Shown here one piece after another: positions 58,142-64,000 of a stretch of DNA of 64,000 bases (positions are counted from its first letter, which is position 1; every line of letters starts with the position of its first letter). Source of the DNA: Paramyrothecium sp. XJ0827 (Eukaryota; Ascomycota; Sordariomycetes; Hypocreales; Stachybotryaceae); NCBI GenBank assembly GCA_020881915.1, contig JAJFPB010000009.1:248001-312000 (forward strand). The letters are read 5' to 3'. The position numbers and the translations under genes are program-made. The notes below the pieces were generated by a model. It saw nothing but the letters and a program-made list of their open reading frames with translations. It made no database searches and was not told the DNA's origin.

Positions 58142-58993
58142 TCAGGTTCACGGACACATTGTGCTTGCAAGAGTTTCTTTCTGTAGGATTTAGCGAGCAT
58201 TGGTTGGATTTAAACTATGCGTGTTTTTAAAGAGATTAATGGTTCAATATGAAGGGTTCAATGTTTTAAGCTAGTATTCGTTAACTTTGTCGTAATTGCC
58301 AACAGACATTTTTGAGGCAACATGACAGCTCTATCATTCCCCAAACATGTCATTTTAGACGCAAGGCTAGCGATCAGAGAAACTATTGTTGCCTGTTCAG
58401 ACCAAGCTGCATCATCAACACATCGCATGCCGTGCTCTGTATCTGACCAGGAATTACGCGCGGCTTTGGTGTGCAATAACCACCCCACGTCCATGGCTTG
58501 TGATTGCAACCCTGCCCCCAATTGTTTCCCACATGTTTAGTACATGTTACAGGGGCTCTCAGGTACGAGAAATGCTCTGACGCTGTGCCATTAGTGTTAC
58601 AGGAACCGCTAGGACCCCTGTTTTTGGCTAGCCTGGCGAACAAAGTGCCAATCATAGCTTGGCCTCGGTCTGATGCCGATCTTGGCGGGGCTCGGTTCGG
58701 TTTGAGAAATCTGGACAAGCGCCTACGCCAAGCATGGTCGACCTCTAAGCCACACGGAGTGACAGACGACCCGACTGAGGGGCACTAACCTTCAAATGTA
58801 GACACTGCAATGAGACCGGCGGCGCAATCGACCAGCCGAGGAAGTGGCTGCGCCTGGTCCATGGAGTAACTGTCTCATGAAACTGCGCGAACATCGCCGC
58901 CACGCACAACTTCTCCAGGCACTTAATCTTTTGATAAGACAGACCTGTGCTCAACCTAATGTGATACTCTTCCATATTTCCACCACTACAACC
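58142..58993. other. Intergenic, no gene seen
   Basis: Open frames on both strands are featureless. The stretch separates the ORP and P450 genes, which run in the same direction. Confidence 0.5.
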
Positions 58994-60610
58994 ATGCAGG
59001 ACATGTTGTGGAATAGATTGGCTCTAATTGCTGCGTTTGGCGCTGCGGTATTTTTCACACGGTGGCTTGTTAGCAAGCTCAACGCGCCTCGAATCACAAG
59101 AGATGGCTTTCCGCTTAGGTATGTTTATGCTGGTAAATCTAGCAGCTTGAGTTAAAGTCATGCTCACAACAAGAACTGCAGAAAACCCCCAAACACTCTC
59201 CCGCTTGTAGGCAACGGCTTGAAATTCCTACAGCCAAGGCAGAAACTCTTCGACTGGTTCACGCAATGCATCAACCTCTATGGCTTCGAAACCCTGCACA
59301 TCACGGTGCCAACTCTTCCACCCGGTGTCATCATTTCTGACCCGGCCAATCTCGAGTTTGTTTTCAAAAATGTCGAAATTTTCCAGAAGGGCCACTTCTT
59401 CAAAAACAAATTGAAGGATCTGTTTGGCGACGGCATCCTTAACGCTGATGGAGATCTATGGAGGCGGCAGCGAAAGGTTGGCTCCCAGCTTCTCTCCACG
59501 GCCAATATAAAGCTGCTTGTCGATTCAGAGTTGCCGAAACTATTGGATCAAAGCGTCCAAACCCTCAGCTTAGGCGCGAAGTCTGGTGCAGCAGTCGATC
59601 TAGATGTGGTGATCCAAGAGATCACAACTGGACTTATGGGCAAGACCATTTACGGCATGGAAATGCACAGCAAGGATGAGTTCTCCCAGGCCTTCGATTA
59701 CGTTTCAGGTGCAGCCGCGACTCGCTTCCAAAACCCTCTTTGGTTTCTCTTCGAACCATTTACCGGAGCGAGGCTGCGGGCAGCTAGTCGAATCATCAAG
59801 GCCAACGGTGAGAGGCTGGTATCGCATGCCATTTCAACTCATAAACAAGGGCAAGACAACCAACCCAAGGCAATGCAGCATGTATCAAGGTCGTTTCTGA
59901 ACGCATTGTTCGAGAACCTAGGCGCCGAAAAACTTGTTGCGGACTCGGCCCAGGCTTTTTTGTCTGCTGGAAGGGAGACGATGGCACAGGCATTGGCATG
60001 GACATTCTACATGCTCATCAAGCACCCCAAGGTTGCCGACAAACTACGTGACATGGCTCGGAATGCACTCGCCCCGGGAGAAAATGGCCATCCGCCAAAT
60101 CTGCTCCCCGAGAAACTCGAAAGCTCAACAGTATCTTACATTACGGCCGTTTTTTATGAAGCCACCCGGCTGTATCCCCCTCTCCCATTTCAGCTAAGGC
60201 AAGCACAAATGGATACTACCCTACCCGACGGAACGTTTCTCCCGAAGGACTCGATCATTGTGTGGTGCCCCTGGGCCATGAGCCGCTCAATTCAGATATG
60301 GGGAACCGATGCGAACGAGTTCAACCCAGAGCGATGGCTAGTTGATGGTCAATTTCGACAGAAGAACCCAGGGGAGTTTCCGGTGTTCCATGGCGGAGCT
60401 CGGCAATGCCTAGGAAAGAACCTTGCCGAAGTGCTTGCAGTTCGTATCATTGCGACAATGCTGTCTTCGTTTGACTTCTCTCCAGCCTTTGAGGGAGAAA
60501 AGACCAGTCGAACTCACTTGACGTTACCAATGGATGGTGGCTTAGAAGTTTACGTTCGGCCAAGGTTCGTTTCCGAGTTGGAGACAAATGCGCAATTGGA
60601 TTCGAGATAG
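58994..60610 (+). CDS. Cytochrome P450 (CYP52/CYP86-clan-like)
   Basis: Membrane-bound P450 monooxygenase, 517 residues, from exons 58994-59118 and 59182-60610 (GTATGT donor, CTGCAG acceptor). An N-terminal helix anchors it to the endoplasmic reticulum. Key motifs are intact: WRRQRK in helix C, AGRETMAQ in helix I, EATR in helix K and the heme loop FHGGARQCLG with Cys451. The overall pattern fits the clan of alkane and fatty-acid omega-hydroxylases, which is a family-level inference. The actual substrate cannot be told. Unlike the P450 at 34.7 kb, this copy is complete. No reductase is nearby. Confidence 0.92.
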
Positions 60611-61401
60611 GCGCAGCCCCGAAGTCTGATGCCTAAGATCAATCAACAACTTAGCTCATATCCCAGACGAAGAACCTGAAAAGGGTTTCGCCATCAAATA
60701 CTCACGTCAACGGATCCGGGATTTGTGGATATATGGGTGAATGATTCTACGACAGCTGCCATATTCAAAGCCGTGTGCGCACCGTTTTGCGTATATCACT
60801 AAGTGGCAGTGGTCCGTTTCGTATGCCGAACAGACGAGCATTTTGCCGAAAGGAGATTGGGGCAGAAGTTGGCCCTTAACCCAGAGGCTGTAATTCTCAC
60901 AGCCTTCCTCCTTGAAGATCTGATAACATCCTTGTCAAATACGGCATTTCCAAAGGCGCAGAATGTGGCCTACTTCGATCCTCAACCGGTCCAATCGAAA
61001 GGTTGGCGACAAATTCGCAAGCGGTGTAGCTTTATCATTGCCAAGGTTCTTAACTGGGATCTGGCATTAAGCGCAACAGGCCTCCGCCAAGTCGACGGCA
61101 TTCTCAGCTTATACTTATGGCATCTCAAGTTTAGGCCTAACGCAACGTAGTGCGAATAACATGAGGTGAAATTATGTCTTCTGGAAAGAGATTGACATTA
61201 GTACGAGGCTTGGCGATGAGAGTAAGACGGTGGACAGTATGTGGGGAGACCTTTGTTTTGTAACCTAATGATATACTGGCCTAATGATATACTGGGACAG
61301 GATCTCAACCTAGTAATAATTCAGATCTACCTCAACCCTTTTTCATAACCTTCCTGTCTGATTATCCTGCCTTGACACATTGTTCCCACGCTTTCATCTA
61401 T
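60611..61401. other. Intergenic, no gene supported
   Basis: A 115-codon plus-strand frame at 60803-61150 starts with ATG but matches no family I know, has no signal peptide and no splice evidence. It is not called. The rest is featureless. Confidence 0.45.
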
Positions 61402-62665
61402 CTAAGCCTCAGTGCCAGGAATGAAATCACCATTCAACAAGGCATCGGCAGCCTCTTTGTTAGGTTCACCATTAAGGAAGCTGCTCAGAGATGGCTCGGG
61501 AGGCAAATCGCCGAAGGCCACACCGGTAGGCAGAATGCTGGTGCATTCAGTAAGATCGTTGATATTGTAGACACCAAGAAGGCTGACACGGATGTATGCC
61601 CTAGCGTAACCCTGTGACAGTGATTAGCCCAGGGGGAAAAAATCATATTAGCGAGGAAAATAGACGAGAACTTACTCCCGCCCAACCGATTGCAGCTCCA
61701 CCTCCTCGGGCAAATTGCTGCCACAGCGGGCCTGTTCTGGAATCTTGTGCGAGGGCAACATCGCTGTCAAACTTGAACACACGCTGGGGTGTGTTAGGGT
61801 TGATTGTCTCGTTGTAGAACTGTGTATTCCAGACTCCGGGAGTGGTATCTTGAGGGTCTCCGGCTCGGGAGGGATCGAGGAAGCGCTGCTGGCTCACGGT
61901 ATGCGCACCGAGGAGGTTCACAAGGTCGTTTGGACCGATGGTCTTATCCGCGAATAGATCTAGCAGCTCATCAGGGGATTGGTGCGGGAAGGGCATGATG
62001 TTCCTGGGTGCCGGCTCGCTGCTGTCCTTTCTGCCGACGAAGAGTCGGAAACGGGGGCCTAGTGGGCAGACAACGGTGGCCACTGTGGCGCCAACTTGGA
62101 TTAGATCGGCCATGCTGATACCGTAGGACTTCCATCTATCGTGCCATATCCGCATTTGGCTGCAAACCCCCTCCAGGCCCGCGTTATCTTCAGGCCGATC
62201 CTCGCATTCCCCAGCAAGCACAATGGAGCCGTCCGCTCCGCCGCCGCGGCCAGTACTGCGAGACCAAGTACCAGCGTCGTGGAAGCCCAGTCGGACAGCA
62301 GCGCGAGCAAGGTCATTGCAACGGAGGGCGTTGCCGACCATGTTGGCCTCCATTTCGAGCGCAATGTGTTTCCATATGCAACAGGTGTCAGCTGCACAGG
62401 CCTCAGTGTCCAACTCTGGATACGGATCCCCAGGTCCGAAGTCAATGACAGTCTCTGTTCCCTGAAGGATTCCCTTGATGATGGCGCCAGTGGGGGTGAG
62501 CTCTTCGTCCGTCAATGTTTCTAGGTCACCGATCAACTCCCTGCTACTAAGCTGTCTTTCCTTGATGGTTCTTTTTATGTCCTCCAGTTGCTTGCCCATG
62601 CCTGGATAGGCTGTGGCGACATCAATGCCGGCCAGAACCGCGGCGAGAAGGGAGAGCGACCTCAT
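61402..62665 (-). CDS. Class II heme peroxidase of the plant-peroxidase superfamily, secreted
   Basis: Secreted heme peroxidase of the fungal class II type, 399 residues, from exons 62665-61676 and 61611-61402 (GTAAGT donor). Residues 1-19 form a signal peptide. Distal Arg125 and His129 are in AAVRLGFHDAG, and the proximal heme ligand is His255 in LLGAHTVSQQRF. Paired cysteines (DTCC) as in ligninolytic peroxidases are present. At positions equivalent to the Mn-binding acids the residues are Asp and Ala before the distal helix and Arg after the proximal His, so a complete manganese site is not seen. This suggests a generic, ascomycete-type peroxidase. The second exon restores ARAYIRVSLLGVYN and supports the splice. 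The substrate is unknown. Confidence 0.9.
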
Positions 62666-64000
62666 TTTGGAAAGAAAGAGACAAGTCGATTCTGTGTTCG
62701 TGTTGAACAGGCCTTTCCCACAGATGGAAACGCTGATGAGCTTCCACCACCATCTAACTCTGGCACGGCTGGAACCTGGCCGTTAAATAGTCAGAATTTT
62801 TCTCTGTTCAACCCCTTCTCTTGGCAGCTTACTTCGAAAAAGTCGGTGTCGGTCAGTCTCAAAGGAAATGATAGCCTACCCAGACCTGGCTTCGAAGCGC
62901 CATCCATGCGCAGACCATCAGCTTCTCGGTGTGTAGAAGAATGCGAGCGCACACCGACGCTTCCGATGCCCCCAGCCAATCTCATTGTCGGCTGTCGGGA
63001 GCTTTGGTGTGGTGGCGAGGCATGAACCCATGTGGCATCAGCAGAGGAATCCCACGCTCAGTTGACAGGGTAGGGGCTGACACTGGTCAAGCTGGTAGGA
63101 CTGCTACCTGCTCACGGATCAACGGGAAGTTGATCCGCCGTATCGGCTGAGAAGCCATGGGGTCGTGGCCATGTATGAAACAGCCATGGTCAGCCCAGCA
63201 CCCTTTCGCATTAGTTAATATCGACTTGGCAGCGGCAGCCTTTCCCTTGCTGGTCCAGACGTGCAGCCGGGGAGACAGCATGATACTGCCTATTCGGTCG
63301 ATGTGCATTCCTCAGCATCCATTCGGCCAGTCAGAGTCTCATTATTGCTAAGCAATCCTTGTCTCGAGGCTCTAGCCTGGCATGCTCGGACTTCGCGCCT
63401 CGCCCTCATGCATTGGAAGGATTACGGTCAGCATGCAATCCGAAATTGCAAGGCACTAGCAGGGACGGTTAAGGTATTGGAATACACGAGACGCGCACAA
63501 ACTTCACACTCGCCTACATCGTGACAGGCCTTTCTTTTCGCTTAGCTCATTTCCATAGTTATAATCATGTGAACAGCAAAGGGAGTCTCATTTCAAATAG
63601 GCTTTCCCGTCATGAGCGAGCAACCCATGACTATCCCTGGAATCCATGAACCGAGGCCTGCGCGTTGATGAATCCTTTCGTCTGTAGATGTTAGATGGGC
63701 CCTTGCTTTGGCTAGTTGACCCGACTATTTAGCTCGTTAGGTTGGGCCACCCACTGTGGCCAATCACGAACCCTTCCAATTTCTTTTACGAGATGGAAAG
63801 ATCATGCGGTCAAGCACTAGTTGTGATTATAAGAAAAAAAAACTCAATTCACGTCTCATACTCCTGCTTTAACAGTCTGACTTAGATGCAGAAGACGCAT
63901 AAATCTAGTAAGCCCGGTTTCAATTCATCCACACACATCTTGCTGATGAGGCCGTTATGGTTGCGCGCAACCGCTTGATGAATCAGGGCCTAAAGTGCGG
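62666..64000. other. Intergenic to window end, no gene seen
   Basis: The last 1.3 kb hold the peroxidase promoter and sequence without a supported gene. The window may end within an intergenic region. Confidence 0.5.

Noticed and set aside
60803..61150. 115-codon plus-strand frame after the P450 gene
   Set aside because: No domain, no signal peptide, no splice evidence, and a chance frame of this length is plausible.
1..64000. CRISPR arrays, rRNA or clear tRNA genes
   Set aside because: No regular spaced repeats and no rRNA sequence were seen; tRNA genes cannot be excluded by eye but none was recognised.

Overview
The window is nuclear DNA of a filamentous ascomycete (Pezizomycotina), most likely a plant-associated Sordariomycete. 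Genes are split by short introns of about 45-120 nt with GTAAGT-type donors and CTAAC/CTGAC-type branch sites. Protein families such as HET, DUF7708, DUF7025-AAA+, AA9, GH115, GH30_5 and Fungal_trans point to this lineage. A genus cannot be named from the sequence alone.

Layout. 0-7 kb: secreted proteins, namely a PA-domain subtilase, a trypsin and a small four-exon secreted protein. 7.8-13.9 kb: a divergent pair consisting of a DUF7708/NACHT-like protein (minus) and a DUF7025-type AAA+ ATPase (plus). 14-24 kb: a gene-poor, decaying stretch with an intact Baeyer-Villiger monooxygenase flanked by two inverted DUF4267-like relics, an NAD(P)-binding pseudogene, an intact Gfo/Idh/MocA oxidoreductase and a transcription factor lacking its DNA-binding half. 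24-32 kb: lignocellulose enzymes (AA9 LPMO, GH115 alpha-glucuronidase) with two relics between them. 32.7-39.3 kb: an F-box protein, a broken P450, an AT-rich block holding a membrane-anchored CBM1-like protein, and a heme-thiolate peroxidase. 41-49.4 kb: a secreted lactonase-fold protein, an MFS transporter with an in-frame stop, an unclassified secreted protein with a glycine-zipper tail and a secreted beta-helix protein. 50-54 kb: two relics and a HET-domain protein. 54.8-62.7 kb: GH30_5 galactanase, an oxysterol-binding protein, an intact P450 and a class II heme peroxidase.

How the genes fit together. Many intact genes make secreted enzymes against plant polymers: AA9 on cellulose, GH115 on glucuronoxylan, GH30_5 on arabinogalactan, plus peroxidases and proteases. 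A second group (HET, DUF7708 and AAA+ proteins) is typical of fungal self/non-self recognition repertoires. Several genes carry a single stop consistent with a C-to-T transition, or several frameshifts, as expected in an accessory, fast-evolving region with past RIP-like mutation. Exon coordinates were worked out by hand from splice consensus and reading frame. They are good hypotheses, not transcript evidence.
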